A stretch of DNA of 41,819 bases, from contig LNEL01000017.1 of NCBI GenBank assembly GCA_001464935.1, positions 1 through 41,819 of the forward strand, given 5' to 3'. Every line of letters starts with the position of its first letter. Position 1 is the stretch's first letter. The stretch comes from Gammaproteobacteria bacterium Ga0077536. GTDB taxonomy: Bacteria; Pseudomonadota; Gammaproteobacteria; Ga0077536. This document shows, piece by piece, positions 25,083 through 33,456 of the stretch. The position numbers were made by a program, and so were the translations under genes. Below the pieces are notes generated by a model. The model was not told the DNA's origin. It searched no databases and was given only the letters and a program-made list of their open reading frames with translations.

Positions 25083-26993
25083 TCAACCGGTGCGCGGCTC
25101 GACGCTGAAATCGCCCAGCCTGGCCTGGCGCGTCATCTCGTAGAAATCGACGTTGAGGAATGGGCCATTGACCACGATGCGGCCGCGTGCGTTGCGGTAG
25201 TAGGTGGTCATGCCGGGATGTGACCACACCATGTTGGCATGCGCCTCGTCGACCTTGCGGTTGTAATCCTCGAACACCTCCGGCTTGCAGTCGACGGCGC
25301 CGGCGCCGGCGCTCGCCATCTGGCGCAGCACGTCCAGGATGAAACGCACCTGCATTTCGACCACGACGATGAGGCTGCCGCCGTGGCCGGGCTGGAGGTT
25401 CGGGCCATAGAGCGTGAAGAAGTTGGGAAAGCCCGGCACCACGGTGCCAAGGTAGGCCTTCGCATTGTCACCTTCCCAGGCTTCGCGGAGCGTCCTGCCG
25501 CCCCGCCCGACGACTTCGTAGGTGTTGATGAAGTTCAGCACGTCGAAGCCGGTCGCAATCACCAGCACGTCGACCTCGTGCGCGGTGCCGTCAGCCGTGT
25601 GCACGGCGCGGGCATCGACGTGATCGATGCGCTCGTCGACCAGGTGCACCTTGGGGTTGCGCAGCATGCGATACCAGCCGTTGTCCATCAGCATGCGCTT
25701 CCCGAACGGCGGGTAGGTGGGCAACACCTTGTCGATCAGATCCTGGCGATCGCCGAGTTCTTCCTTCAGGTAGCGCGTGTAGTAGGCGCGGTGCGCGTCG
25801 TTGGTCGCATTCAGCGCGCGCTCCGGGTGCGGCCAGTCGGGATCCTTTTGCAGGGTCGAGTGCACGCGATCGTTGAACGTCCAGCCGAGCTTGGCGCGGT
25901 ACCAGGCCTGGTAGAGCGGCACTTCGCGAAACAGGAAGCGCAGCGCATCAGGGACCTGCTTGCGAAACTGTGGAAACGGCGCGGCCCAGTGCGGCGAACG
26001 CTGGAAGATGGTCAGCGACGCTACCGTGTGCTGGATCTCAGGACCGATCTGCATGCAGCTCGCGCCGTTGCCGATGATGCCGACGCGCTTGCCGGCGAGC
26101 ACGACGTCGTCACGCCACTCCGCCGTGTGGAAGCAGGGTCCTTCGAATGTCTTCAGCCCTTCGATGTTCGGCCACACCGGCGGGTTGAAAATGCCGGCCG
26201 CGCTGATCACCACGTTCGCGACGAGGCTGCCCTGGCTGCCGTCGGAACGGGTGAAGCTGACCGTCCACCTCTGACTGATCTCGTCGTAGACTGCGCTGTC
26301 GACGCGTGTGCCGAGGCGGATATTCGGGCGCAGGTCGAATTCGGTGGCGATGTGCTCGAGGTACCGGTGGAGATCGTCGCGCAACGCGAAGTACATCGGC
26401 CAGTCGTACTGGGCGAACGAAAACGAATAGAGATGATTCGGCGTATCGACGCCAGCGCCCGGATAATGGTTCTCACGCCACACGCCACCGACGGTGTCGT
26501 TCTTCTCGAGAATCGTGAACGGCACGCCGACACCCTTCAGGTTGACGCCTGTGCACAGTCCCGACACGCCGGCGCCGATCACCACGACATGGAAGTCGGC
26601 GGGCACTTCGATTCTGTCCGTGCTCACCGGGCGATGACCGAACAGTTCAGCCGTGAAGCGACCGTACTTGGCGGGAATGTCCTCCCCCATCGCGACCGAC
26701 AGCATCTCGACCAGCAGTGCCGGACCCGGTTCGGCAATGGCCAGCGGCTTGCCGGCGCGCCATTCGAGGATGGCGTCCAGGGCGGCATCCCGGATCTGCT
26801 GCTGGATATCGTCGGGCAGACCACCGGTGTCGTTGTCGCCGAGGCCGACGGTGCGGCCAGGACGGTAGGGAGCTTCCAGCCATTTGCGCTCACCGGTCAT
26901 CTGCACGAGCGTCATCAGCAGCGTGGGGATGTTGGCGATCGCCACGGCGGCGGTGAACTGCGCGACATCCTGGTCGTTCGGGGCGGCGGTCAT
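25083..26993 (-). CDS. Flavin-containing monooxygenase, Baeyer-Villiger type
   Basis: A 636-residue FAD- and NADPH-dependent oxygenase. After an N-terminal extension of about 130 residues comes the FAD Rossmann motif VVIGAGVSG (137-145). The Baeyer-Villiger fingerprint FEGPCFHTAEW (283-293) follows, then the NADPH Rossmann region VGIIGNGASC (304-313) and the late ATGFDV motif. Such enzymes insert oxygen next to ketones in steroid, terpene or alkyl ketone breakdown. The substrate is not predictable. The N-terminal extension occurs in a subset of the family. The gene stands alone: 190 bases separate it from the lipoprotein gene upstream. It supports an environmental, oxidative metabolism. Confidence 0.93.
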   Translation of the reverse strand: MTAAPNDQDVAQFTAAVAIANIPTLLMTLVQMTGERKWLEAPYRPGRTVGLGDNDTGGLPDDIQQQIRDAALDAILEWRAGKPLAIAEPGPALLVEMLSVAMGEDIPAKYGRFTAELFGHRPVSTDRIEVPADFHVVVIGAGVSGLCTGVNLKGVGVPFTILEKNDTVGGVWRENHYPGAGVDTPNHLYSFSFAQYDWPMYFALRDDLHRYLEHIATEFDLRPNIRLGTRVDSAVYDEISQRWTVSFTRSDGSQGSLVANVVISAAGIFNPPVWPNIEGLKTFEGPCFHTAEWRDDVVLAGKRVGIIGNGASCMQIGPEIQHTVASLTIFQRSPHWAAPFPQFRKQVPDALRFLFREVPLYQAWYRAKLGWTFNDRVHSTLQKDPDWPHPERALNATNDAHRAYYTRYLKEELGDRQDLIDKVLPTYPPFGKRMLMDNGWYRMLRNPKVHLVDERIDHVDARAVHTADGTAHEVDVLVIATGFDVLNFINTYEVVGRGGRTLREAWEGDNAKAYLGTVVPGFPNFFTLYGPNLQPGHGGSLIVVVEMQVRFILDVLRQMASAGAGAVDCKPEVFEDYNRKVDEAHANMVWSHPGMTTYYRNARGRIVVNGPFLNVDFYEMTRQARLGDFSVEPRTG

Positions 26994-27183
26994 CAGGTTC
27001 GGTCTCCTCGGGGGCTCAGTGATTCAAGGGTACGCCGGGCCTGCGTCGCGCGCGGCGGCCTGGCGGGTGCAAGGGGACGATGGCGACGTGGCCCGGACCA
27101 GGAGGCTCTTCAACGACGGCCACAGGTCCGGTCGTGGCCTGCGACGCGCTTCAGATCTCCCGGCGCGGCCGGATCCGTCCCGT
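26994..27183. other. Gap between the BVMO gene and the lipoprotein gene
   Basis: These 190 bases hold no convincing gene. Inverted repeats CCGGACC (27093-27099) with GGTCCGG (27125-27131) and GGCCAC (27118-27123) with GTGGCC (27134-27139) lie after the lipoprotein gene and could help end its transcript. No promoter for the monooxygenase gene is obvious. Confidence 0.4.
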
Positions 27184-27756
27184 TCAATCCTCGGCCGGCG
27201 CGGCAGCCGGCACCGTGCTCACGGCTGTCGGGCAGGGCTCGGTGCGTTCGCACTTCGATCCGCTCTCGTACATGAAGCGCACGAAGTCGCCGCCGGACAT
27301 GAAGCGATCGCGCAATCCGCCGGTCTGCGGACCGCGATCGATCTCGCGCAGGTAGCATTCGAGTCCTTCCGCCGGACCGCTGCAGACGAAATCAAGCGGT
27401 CGCACCTGGCCGGCGTTCGTCACCAGCACATAGCCGCCGTCGTAGCGCTGCCAGGCTTTGGCGAAGCGCATTTCGGCGCAGTCGCAGGCGAGGTAGCGAT
27501 CGGCGAACTCGATCATCTTGCCGACGGTGAGGCCCGGGATTGCCTCGTCGGCGTCGCGGGCATTGACGAGACGCGCGGTCAGCAGTTCGCGGGGCGTCAG
27601 CGACGGGTCGACGACCGCGGCCGGTTGCACGATCACCGCTTCCTCTTTCTTGCGGTCGAGAAAATCAGGCTTCAAATCGGGCGCCTTGCAGGCGCCGAGC
27701 AGGGCGCAGAGCGTGGCGACGGTGGTGAGTCGGGCCAGAAAAGTCACGGCGGTCAT
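27184..27756 (-). CDS. Hypothetical lipoprotein
   Basis: A 190-residue protein with a clear lipoprotein signal: basic start, hydrophobic stretch, lipobox LLGAC with lipidation at Cys23. The mature part contains several further cysteines (ACDCAEM, DFVCSGP, LECYL, SKCERTEPC), which could form disulfides in the periplasm, and ends in an Ala/Pro tail. I do not recognise the family. It is the last gene of the minus-strand run, 29 bases after the HAD hydrolase gene. An envelope role is the only inference the sequence supports. Confidence 0.75.
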   Translation of the reverse strand: MTAVTFLARLTTVATLCALLGACKAPDLKPDFLDRKKEEAVIVQPAAVVDPSLTPRELLTARLVNARDADEAIPGLTVGKMIEFADRYLACDCAEMRFAKAWQRYDGGYVLVTNAGQVRPLDFVCSGPAEGLECYLREIDRGPQTGGLRDRFMSGGDFVRFMYESGSKCERTEPCPTAVSTVPAAAPAED

Positions 27757-27785
27757 GGGCGGAATCCTTGTTGCTCAGCGCGCGC

Positions 27786-28709
27786 TCAGTCGTCGGACAG
27801 TTCGCGCTGGAAAGCGTGTTTCTCGCGCTCGAACAGGATGCGCGCGATGATGATGTCGAGAATCGTCCGCACACGCTTCTCGAGCGGCTTGCCGGCACGA
27901 TAGTCGGCGGCCGCGAAATAGTCGATACGGTTGGCGAGTGCGAGCGAGCGGCAGGTTTCGATCGACCTGGCCACGCGCGGATTGTGCACGGCGACGGCGA
28001 AGCCGCCGTTGTTCTTGGTGACCGTCATGCACGGCACATCGGTCAGGCCGTCGCCGATGTACAGCATGTGGCCGAACGGAATCGGGCGCGCGGCTTCGGG
28101 CATGTATTCGTTGATCGATTCCTGCGCTTCCTCGCGCCCCTTGTTGATGCGGAACAGGTACTGTGTCTTGCTGGTGTCATTGATCACCACCGTCGGAAAA
28201 CAGGCGACTTCGTGATGATTGAAGTAGTACTGCGACGCGTAGATGCGCTCGAAGTGCTGCTTGATGCTGATGCCTTCGAGGATTTCGCCGAGGCCGGCCG
28301 AGATGATGTAGTGACGCACATTGACCGCGCCACCGGATGCCGCACCGACGTAGCGGTTGATGCGCTCGAACCACGACTCCACGCCCGGAAAGTAACGGAT
28401 GCCGCGCGCGAGTTGTCGCAGCGACGCCCGGCTCACGTGCGCCTTGTTCGCTTCGATCTTTTCCACCAGCAGCCGCATGTAGGTCAGGATGCTGTCGCCG
28501 CCGGTGCGCCTGACTTCGGCATTGACCTCGTTCCAGAAGTCGTTGGCCGCGATGCCGAGCTGTGGCAACACGGTGTACTCCTGCATCGGTTGCGGCGTCA
28601 GCGTGCCGTCGAAGTCGTAGATCAGCGCGAGCGTGTTGCGCGAAAACGTGTCGGCCGGCGCGGGCCGGCCGGCGCGCGTCGCGGCTTTGCGGGGCGGTGC
28701 CTTCGTCAT
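27786..28709 (-). CDS. HAD-family hydrolase
   Basis: A 307-residue haloacid-dehalogenase-superfamily phosphatase-type protein. Motif I is IYDFDGTLTP with Asp32 (nucleophile) and Asp34, motif II is the Ser in HYIISAGLGEIL, and motif IV is YIGDGLTDVPC with paired acidic residues. The cap is a long helical insert between motifs I and II. The roughly 20-residue N-terminal tail is basic (APPRKAATRAGR). Substrate unknown; the size and GDGLTD motif fit a small-molecule phosphatase. It lies 11 bases after the exported 172-aa protein gene in a compact operon that has a second HAD gene. Confidence 0.85.
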   Translation of the reverse strand: MTKAPPRKAATRAGRPAPADTFSRNTLALIYDFDGTLTPQPMQEYTVLPQLGIAANDFWNEVNAEVRRTGGDSILTYMRLLVEKIEANKAHVSRASLRQLARGIRYFPGVESWFERINRYVGAASGGAVNVRHYIISAGLGEILEGISIKQHFERIYASQYYFNHHEVACFPTVVINDTSKTQYLFRINKGREEAQESINEYMPEAARPIPFGHMLYIGDGLTDVPCMTVTKNNGGFAVAVHNPRVARSIETCRSLALANRIDYFAAADYRAGKPLEKRVRTILDIIIARILFEREKHAFQRELSDD

Positions 28710-28720
28710 TCGAACGCGGC

Positions 28721-29239
28721 TCAGGGTTTGCCCTGGCCGAGTTCGTCGACGGCCGCTGCGAAGCGGCCCTCGGTCCGCGCGAGGACGAGTTCGTCGAGGC
28801 GCTTGATCGTCAGCGCCTCGTCACTCGCCTTGAGTTGTGTGTAGGCGTCGAGCACCGCACTCATGCCGGCTTGCGGATCGTCGCCCTGCTTGCGGGTGAC
28901 GAGCTGCGACTCCATGTTGCCGCCCATGTACGCGGCGTAGAGCACGGCCTGCGCCTCCCGCGGATAGTCGTTGTACATCCAGAACAGGAGATTGCTGTTC
29001 AGGACCGTGTGCACCGCGCCGCCCTGCATGAACTTCAGGAATACCGGCGCTTCCTTGAGCTGCGCTGCCGGCGCTGCCTTGAAGCGCTGCCAGGCGGCCA
29101 GCGCTTCGGCTTCGCTGATGACGGGCTCCGCCTGCGCGGCCGACGGTGCCGGCGCGGCGCTCTGCGCCGGGAGCGGCGCGGCGATGGACAGCAGCGACAG
29201 TGGCAGCAGCAGGCGGACGATGAATGCGGTTCTTTTCAT
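28721..29239 (-). CDS. Hypothetical exported protein
   Basis: A 172-residue protein with a Sec signal peptide (MKRTAFIVRLLLPLSLLSIAAPLPAQS, cleavage near residues 25-30), an Ala/Pro-rich spacer, and a small helical domain (FLKFMQGGAVHTVLNSNLLF, YPREAQAVLYAAYMGG). I do not recognise the family. The ATG overlaps the stop of the upstream HAD phosphatase gene by four bases, so it is translationally coupled. Probably periplasmic. Confidence 0.75.
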   Translation of the reverse strand: MKRTAFIVRLLLPLSLLSIAAPLPAQSAAPAPSAAQAEPVISEAEALAAWQRFKAAPAAQLKEAPVFLKFMQGGAVHTVLNSNLLFWMYNDYPREAQAVLYAAYMGGNMESQLVTRKQGDDPQAGMSAVLDAYTQLKASDEALTIKRLDELVLARTEGRFAAAVDELGQGKP

Positions 29240-29913
29240 GGTGTCGGGTCCAGGTTCAACAGGGTTCTGACGCGGCGCGCGGCCGCCGGCATCGTCGGCA
29301 GGATTTCACGCACCATGACGGCGAGTTCGGGACTCGGCGGTTTCAGGTCGGGGACCATCAGTGTCCACATGCCGGCGCTGACCGCCGCGCGCGCGCCGAC
29401 TTCGGAATCTTCGATGGCGATGCAATGCGCGGCCTCGATGCCGATGCTGCTGGCTGCGCGCAGGAAGATGTCGGGCGCCGGTTTGCCGGACGTGACCTGA
29501 TCGCCGGTGACGCAGATCGGCAGATAGCGCAGCAGGCCCGCCGCCTCGAGCGCCGCCTGCGCATGACCGCTGCGCGTGGAGGTGGCCACCGCCACCGGCA
29601 CTTCGCGTGCGGTCAACGCCTCCAGCAGTTCGGGCACACCGGGCTTGCTGCGGATGCCATTCGCGGCGACGTCTTCGCGATACAGGCGCTCGAAACTTCG
29701 GCGGTAGTCGGCGAGCGGGAAGTCCGCACCGAACACGCTCAGCAGCATCGCCTCGACCTGTGCGCCCGGCAGACCCAGCAGATCGGCATAAAGACTGTCG
29801 CTGAGGACATGGCCGAACTCCTCACCGGCGAGCTGCGCGGCGCGGCGGATGACGGGCTCCGAGTCGATCAGCACGCCGTCCATGTCGAAGACGACCGCGC
29901 GCAGACCGTTCAT
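29236..29913 (-). CDS. HAD-superfamily phosphatase, beta-phosphoglucomutase-like
   Basis: A 225-residue HAD subfamily IA protein. Motif I is FDMDGVLIDSE (Asp10, Asp12), motif II is VAVATSTRSGH, the lysine motif is SGKPAPDIF, and motif IV is AIEDSEVGARAA. The DMDGVLIDSEP wording with a four-helix cap matches the sugar-phosphate phosphatase and beta-phosphoglucomutase group. The ATG at 29913 overlaps the LOG stop by four bases, and a longer frame upstream runs inside LOG. Substrate unknown. Confidence 0.9.
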   Translation of the reverse strand: MNGLRAVVFDMDGVLIDSEPVIRRAAQLAGEEFGHVLSDSLYADLLGLPGAQVEAMLLSVFGADFPLADYRRSFERLYREDVAANGIRSKPGVPELLEALTAREVPVAVATSTRSGHAQAALEAAGLLRYLPICVTGDQVTSGKPAPDIFLRAASSIGIEAAHCIAIEDSEVGARAAVSAGMWTLMVPDLKPPSPELAVMVREILPTMPAAARRVRTLLNLDPTP

Positions 29914-30497
29914 GCCGGCCGCCCTGCGCCGCGCGCGCGGCTCGCGTCGACCGCACCCAGCAGCGCGTCGAGCACGACTGCGGGCCGCGGATCGACGATC
30001 AGGCGCTCGATTTCGAAGGGCTCGACGAAGCCCTCCGCGGCGGCGTGCGCGAGCGCGGCGAGCCAGGGCTGGAAATAGCCGTCGACATCGAGCAGCGCGA
30101 TGGGCTTGTCCAGCTGATGCAGCTGACGCCAGGCCATCACTTCGAGCAGCTCGTCGTAAGTGCCGATCCCGCCCGGCAGCGCGAGGAAGCCGTCGGCGAT
30201 GTCCATCATCATCGACTTGCGCTCGAACAGGTTCGTTGTCGTGTGGCAGCTCTGCAGATCCGGGTGCAGCAGTTCCTGCGAATTCAGGAAGCGGGGGATG
30301 ACGCCGGTGACGTGTCCGCCGTGATCGAGGCAGGCCTGCGCCACTTCGCCCATCAGGCCCACGCGGCCGGCGCCGTACACGAGCCCGCAACCGGTCTGCG
30401 CGAGCAGCCTGCCGAACTCGCGGGCGGTGTCGGTATAGCTGGATCGCAGGCCGTGGCGAGCGCCGCAGAACACCGCCAGTTTGCGCATCGTCTGCAT
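29910..30497 (-). CDS. LOG-family nucleotide phosphoribohydrolase
   Basis: A 195-residue member of the LONELY GUY family, which releases a base from a nucleoside 5'-monophosphate (cytokinin activation in plants, AMP or cytokinin nucleotides in bacteria). Motifs: AVFCGARHG at the start, GLVYGAGRVGLMG (38-50), and the catalytic PGGIGTYDELLEV (108-120). The ATG at 30497 has GGGGAG six bases upstream; a second ATG three codons later is possible. It is two bases after the exported protein gene and overlaps the HAD phosphatase. A LOG enzyme followed by a phosphatase suggests linked nucleotide-phosphate turnover; that is inference. Confidence 0.92.
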   Translation of the reverse strand: MQTMRKLAVFCGARHGLRSSYTDTAREFGRLLAQTGCGLVYGAGRVGLMGEVAQACLDHGGHVTGVIPRFLNSQELLHPDLQSCHTTTNLFERKSMMMDIADGFLALPGGIGTYDELLEVMAWRQLHQLDKPIALLDVDGYFQPWLAALAHAAAEGFVEPFEIERLIVDPRPAVVLDALLGAVDASRARGAGRPA

Positions 30498-30499
30498 CG

Positions 30500-31108
30500 T
30501 CAGCTCCCCGCGACCCAGACGAGTTCGCCGCTCTGCACCTGCCACGCATCGCCCGCCCGGGCCAGCCTGATCAGGCGTCCGGTGCCACACTCCGGGCCGC
30601 ACGCGAATTCGACGTAGACCAGGGCGCTCTGCTCGGTGTCGTCGATGGCGACCCGCGACACGCGCAACAGGCCCGGCGCGCGCGGAAAGCGCTTGTGGAA
30701 GCGCGCCCAGCCCGTGGCGGGATCCTCCCCGGCGAAGATCTTGGCGCGCAGGGCTTCCGGGAGCAGCTCGTAGCTGGCGGTCAGCGCCAGCTTCTTCTCG
30801 AGCGGACTCTGCTGCTGATTGAGCCCGGCCCAGCCCGCGAGCAGGCCCGGGGTCGTGTCGAGTCGCTTGGCGAGCACTTCGAGATCCGCGTCGGCCGGCA
30901 CCAGCGAGTTCGGATCGCCGGTCGTGAGATCGCTGATCACGATCGCCGTGGTATCCGGCGGCAGGCCGTGACCTATCACCTGTGACAGCACGGTGTATTC
31001 GAGCGGGGTCAGGGCGGGTGCTTCGGGCGCGGCCGTCACGGCGCCGGACAGCCAGGCCAGCAGCAGCGCGGTCGCGATGCCTGTCGCACGACGCCAGCAC
31101 TCATGCAT
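30500..31108 (-). CDS. Hypothetical exported protein
   Basis: A 202-residue protein. I chose the ATG at 31108, which has GGAG nine bases upstream and gives a good signal peptide (WRRATGIATALLLAWLSGAVTA, then APEAPA). The frame continues upstream inside the membrane protein gene. The mature part has a helical N-terminal domain (LTPLEYTVLSQVIGHGLP, TTAIVISDLTTGD) and ends in a beta-type domain with two cysteines (FACGPECGTG). I do not recognise the family. The start overlaps the preceding membrane protein gene by eight bases. Confidence 0.75.
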   Translation of the reverse strand: MHECWRRATGIATALLLAWLSGAVTAAPEAPALTPLEYTVLSQVIGHGLPPDTTAIVISDLTTGDPNSLVPADADLEVLAKRLDTTPGLLAGWAGLNQQQSPLEKKLALTASYELLPEALRAKIFAGEDPATGWARFHKRFPRAPGLLRVSRVAIDDTEQSALVYVEFACGPECGTGRLIRLARAGDAWQVQSGELVWVAGS

Positions 31109-31817
31109 GAGAAAGCTCCCCGGGACCGAACACTTGACGGTAGACGAGCGCCAGCGCAATCGCAGTGACCGGCAGGGCCCAGATCAGCCCGATCACCGTG
31201 AACGCGCCCAGCGCGAGCACGAAGCCGAGCACGAACAGCAGTGCCGCGTAGCGAAACCAGTGGCGATGCACGGTCTCGAGCGACAGACGCATCGCCGCGA
31301 CGGCATCGAGCCTGCGTTCCAGCACCAGCGGCAGCGCGAACATGAACGCGACCGACAGATAAATGCCGGGCAACACGAACAACGTGAAGCCGATCAGCGT
31401 CGCGAGACTCACGAGCGCACCGAGCAGCGCGATCTGGCCGAGCTGGGGTGCGTCGTCGAGCAGGTGCTCGAGTCCGACCGGCTGGTTGGCTGCGCGCCGC
31501 AGCGCCAGACGCATCACGCCGCCAATGAACGGGTACAGCGCGGCCGCGAGGATCGGCTGCCACAGCAGCATGCTCCACCCGGCATCGATATCGCTGCCGG
31601 ACAGCAGGCCGGTGACGCTCTGCACGAACGCGAGCGCCACCAGCAGCAGGACGTAGACGGCGACGAAATAGCGCTTGCTGCCGGCCGCCAGCGCCCATGC
31701 TTCGCCCAGCACGGCGACAATCGAGAAGTCCTCGCCCCGTGGTGCCTCACCGCGCTGCGCCGGTGTCGCGACACTGTCGGCGCGCGGAGGCGGCGCGTAC
31801 GGATTGGAGTCGGTCAT
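31101..31817 (-). CDS. Polytopic membrane protein (BPSS1780-like)
   Basis: A 238-residue inner-membrane protein. A soluble Pro-rich start (MTDSNPYAPP) is followed by about five or six membrane segments: YFVAVYVLLLVALAFV, WQPILAAALYPFIGGV, IALLGALVSLATLIGFTLFV, GIYLSVAFMFALPLVL and ALLFVLGFVLALGAF. The NPYAPP opening and the layout recall BPSS1780/YciC-type proteins. Function unknown. The ATG at 31817 is preferred; a longer frame adds a non-conserved 13 residues. It starts 25 bases after the MmgE/PrpD gene. Confidence 0.78.
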   Translation of the reverse strand: MTDSNPYAPPPRADSVATPAQRGEAPRGEDFSIVAVLGEAWALAAGSKRYFVAVYVLLLVALAFVQSVTGLLSGSDIDAGWSMLLWQPILAAALYPFIGGVMRLALRRAANQPVGLEHLLDDAPQLGQIALLGALVSLATLIGFTLFVLPGIYLSVAFMFALPLVLERRLDAVAAMRLSLETVHRHWFRYAALLFVLGFVLALGAFTVIGLIWALPVTAIALALVYRQVFGPGELSHA

Positions 31818-31842
31818 GGGGCGGTTGTTGCTCGTTCGGACA

Positions 31843-33234
31843 CTACGCGGATTCAAGGGCAGCGATCAGCGCATCGAGCGTCGGGGCGGTGTCCAGGGTC
31901 AGCACGGCCTCGCAGATGCGGATCGCCACCGATTCTGACACGGCGCGACAGGCGTTGTCCCGGTACTTGGCCAGCACGTCGTCACGCGTGATCGGGTTGC
32001 CGGCGGTGCCGCGGTTCAACTGCTGGCGGCGTTCGATGCGACGACCGTCGCGCAGGTGGATGACGAGCGCGCCGCTGTAGCTCTGGGGATAGTCGGACAG
32101 CGGATCTGCCCGATATGACACGCGGCCGGCCAGCGCCCGGATGGCCGGATCGGCGAGCGCATCATCGTCGAGCTCGGCAAGGCCGAAGCGTCCGCGCAGC
32201 AGGCTCGCGGCGACCGCGTAGTACACACTGAACTGGGCATCATACGCATTGCGTGGGGCGAGTTTGGCCGCGGCGGGTTCGCACACGATCGGGATTTCGT
32301 CGGCGTGGATCAGCGCTTCGATGCGCTCGATGGCGGCGGGTTCGAAACCGGGAGCCGCGCGCGCGTCCAGTGCGCACTCGATGAACGCATGCAGGAAGTG
32401 ACAGGCCGGCCATGGCTTGAAGCCGTTGTCGTGCACCGCCCAGGATTCGCCGAGGCCCGCGAGCATCGCGTCGCGATCGATGACAACCTCCTCGCCGAGC
32501 AGCATGCGGAACAGGCCGAAGCGGCCCTCGAAGGGCAGGCTGGGCCCGATGAAGCCGGCGTGCGCCAGGCCCGCGGCGGTGTAGCCGCTGACCGCCGCCC
32601 AGCCCGGATGCAGCCGCTTGGTCCATGCCCCGTCGGCGAGGAACTCCAGGTTGCCGCTCGCCATGCTCAGCGTGACGCCAAAGGCGTGGGCGATGGCGTG
32701 GGCATCGGCGCCGAGCAGGCGGCCAGCGGCCCCGGCACAGCCGAAGGCGCCGACGATGCCGGTCGGATGCCAGCCGCGACGCTGCAGGGTGCCGCGCGCG
32801 ACCCGGCCGATGCGCGCGTCGAGTTCGAGCGCGATGAGATAGGCCAGCAGCACGTCGCGGCCGCTGGCGCCCCGTGCGTGGCCGACGCCGAGGACGAGCG
32901 GCAGCGCGCTGGCCGAACAGTGCGTGACGCTGTCGCCGTGCGTGTCGTCGAAATCGAGGCCGTGGACCAGCACGCCGTTCAGCAGCATCGCGTCGCGCAG
33001 CGCCAGGCGCTCGCGGCGACCGAGTAACGGACTGCGGCCCGTGTCGCCGATCGCGACGAGCCCGCGCGCGGTACGCTCGGCGAATTCGTAAGTGCTGGCG
33101 GCGAGCCCGAGGCCCACGGCGTCGAGGATGTTCAGCTGGGCGCGTTCGAGCGCGGCGGCCGGCAGGGCGTCGGCTGGCTGCGTGGCTGCGAATTCGGCGA
33201 GGCAGCGCGCAATGGGTCGCGCGGTGTCGTTCAT
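31843..33234 (-). CDS. MmgE/PrpD family protein
   Basis: A 463-residue protein of the 2-methylcitrate dehydratase (PrpD) and cis-aconitate decarboxylase superfamily. Typical features: an all-helical first domain starting RAQLNILDAVGLGLA, HGLDFDDTHGDSVTHCSASALP (His/Asp-rich active-site segment), GWHPTGIVGAFGCAGAAGRLLG, and KRLHPGWAAVSGYTAA. No prpB or prpC gene is near, so it is more likely one of the many PrpD-like enzymes for other substrates. It heads the eight-gene minus-strand run and is divergent from the secreted MhpD-like gene. Confidence 0.9.
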   Translation of the reverse strand: MNDTARPIARCLAEFAATQPADALPAAALERAQLNILDAVGLGLAASTYEFAERTARGLVAIGDTGRSPLLGRRERLALRDAMLLNGVLVHGLDFDDTHGDSVTHCSASALPLVLGVGHARGASGRDVLLAYLIALELDARIGRVARGTLQRRGWHPTGIVGAFGCAGAAGRLLGADAHAIAHAFGVTLSMASGNLEFLADGAWTKRLHPGWAAVSGYTAAGLAHAGFIGPSLPFEGRFGLFRMLLGEEVVIDRDAMLAGLGESWAVHDNGFKPWPACHFLHAFIECALDARAAPGFEPAAIERIEALIHADEIPIVCEPAAAKLAPRNAYDAQFSVYYAVAASLLRGRFGLAELDDDALADPAIRALAGRVSYRADPLSDYPQSYSGALVIHLRDGRRIERRQQLNRGTAGNPITRDDVLAKYRDNACRAVSESVAIRICEAVLTLDTAPTLDALIAALESA

Positions 33235-33456
33235 GCCGGTCGGCTCATGCAGGGCAGCGCCGCACGCGGGGCGACGACGACGGGACTGGCATCGGGTGGA
33301 TACTCCGCTGGAAGTTCGAACCTGGCTGCGTGTGGTGGCGATTCTTCAGTAGAATTCGCGCGCCATGCCATTACACGAGCCCGACTGGTCAGCGTCAAGC
33401 ACACCCGGGGCGCGCCTTACTCCACCCGTTTCCCGACGATCGAGCCTGTGTCCCCG
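33235..33456. other. Divergent intergenic region
   Basis: These 222 bases separate the MmgE/PrpD gene (minus strand) from the secreted MhpD-like gene. A TAGAAT -10-like box at 33350-33355 points toward the latter, but no good -35 is seen at the proper distance. No inverted repeat of note and no convincing coding sequence. Confidence 0.35.

Noticed and set aside
25239..27275. A 678-codon open frame antisense to the Baeyer-Villiger monooxygenase
   Set aside because: The minus-strand gene has complete cofactor motifs; the antisense product has none and begins inside the other gene.
31843..33234. A 2-methylcitrate cycle locus around the PrpD-like gene
   Set aside because: No prpB, prpC or acnD neighbour is present, so the gene is described only at superfamily level.
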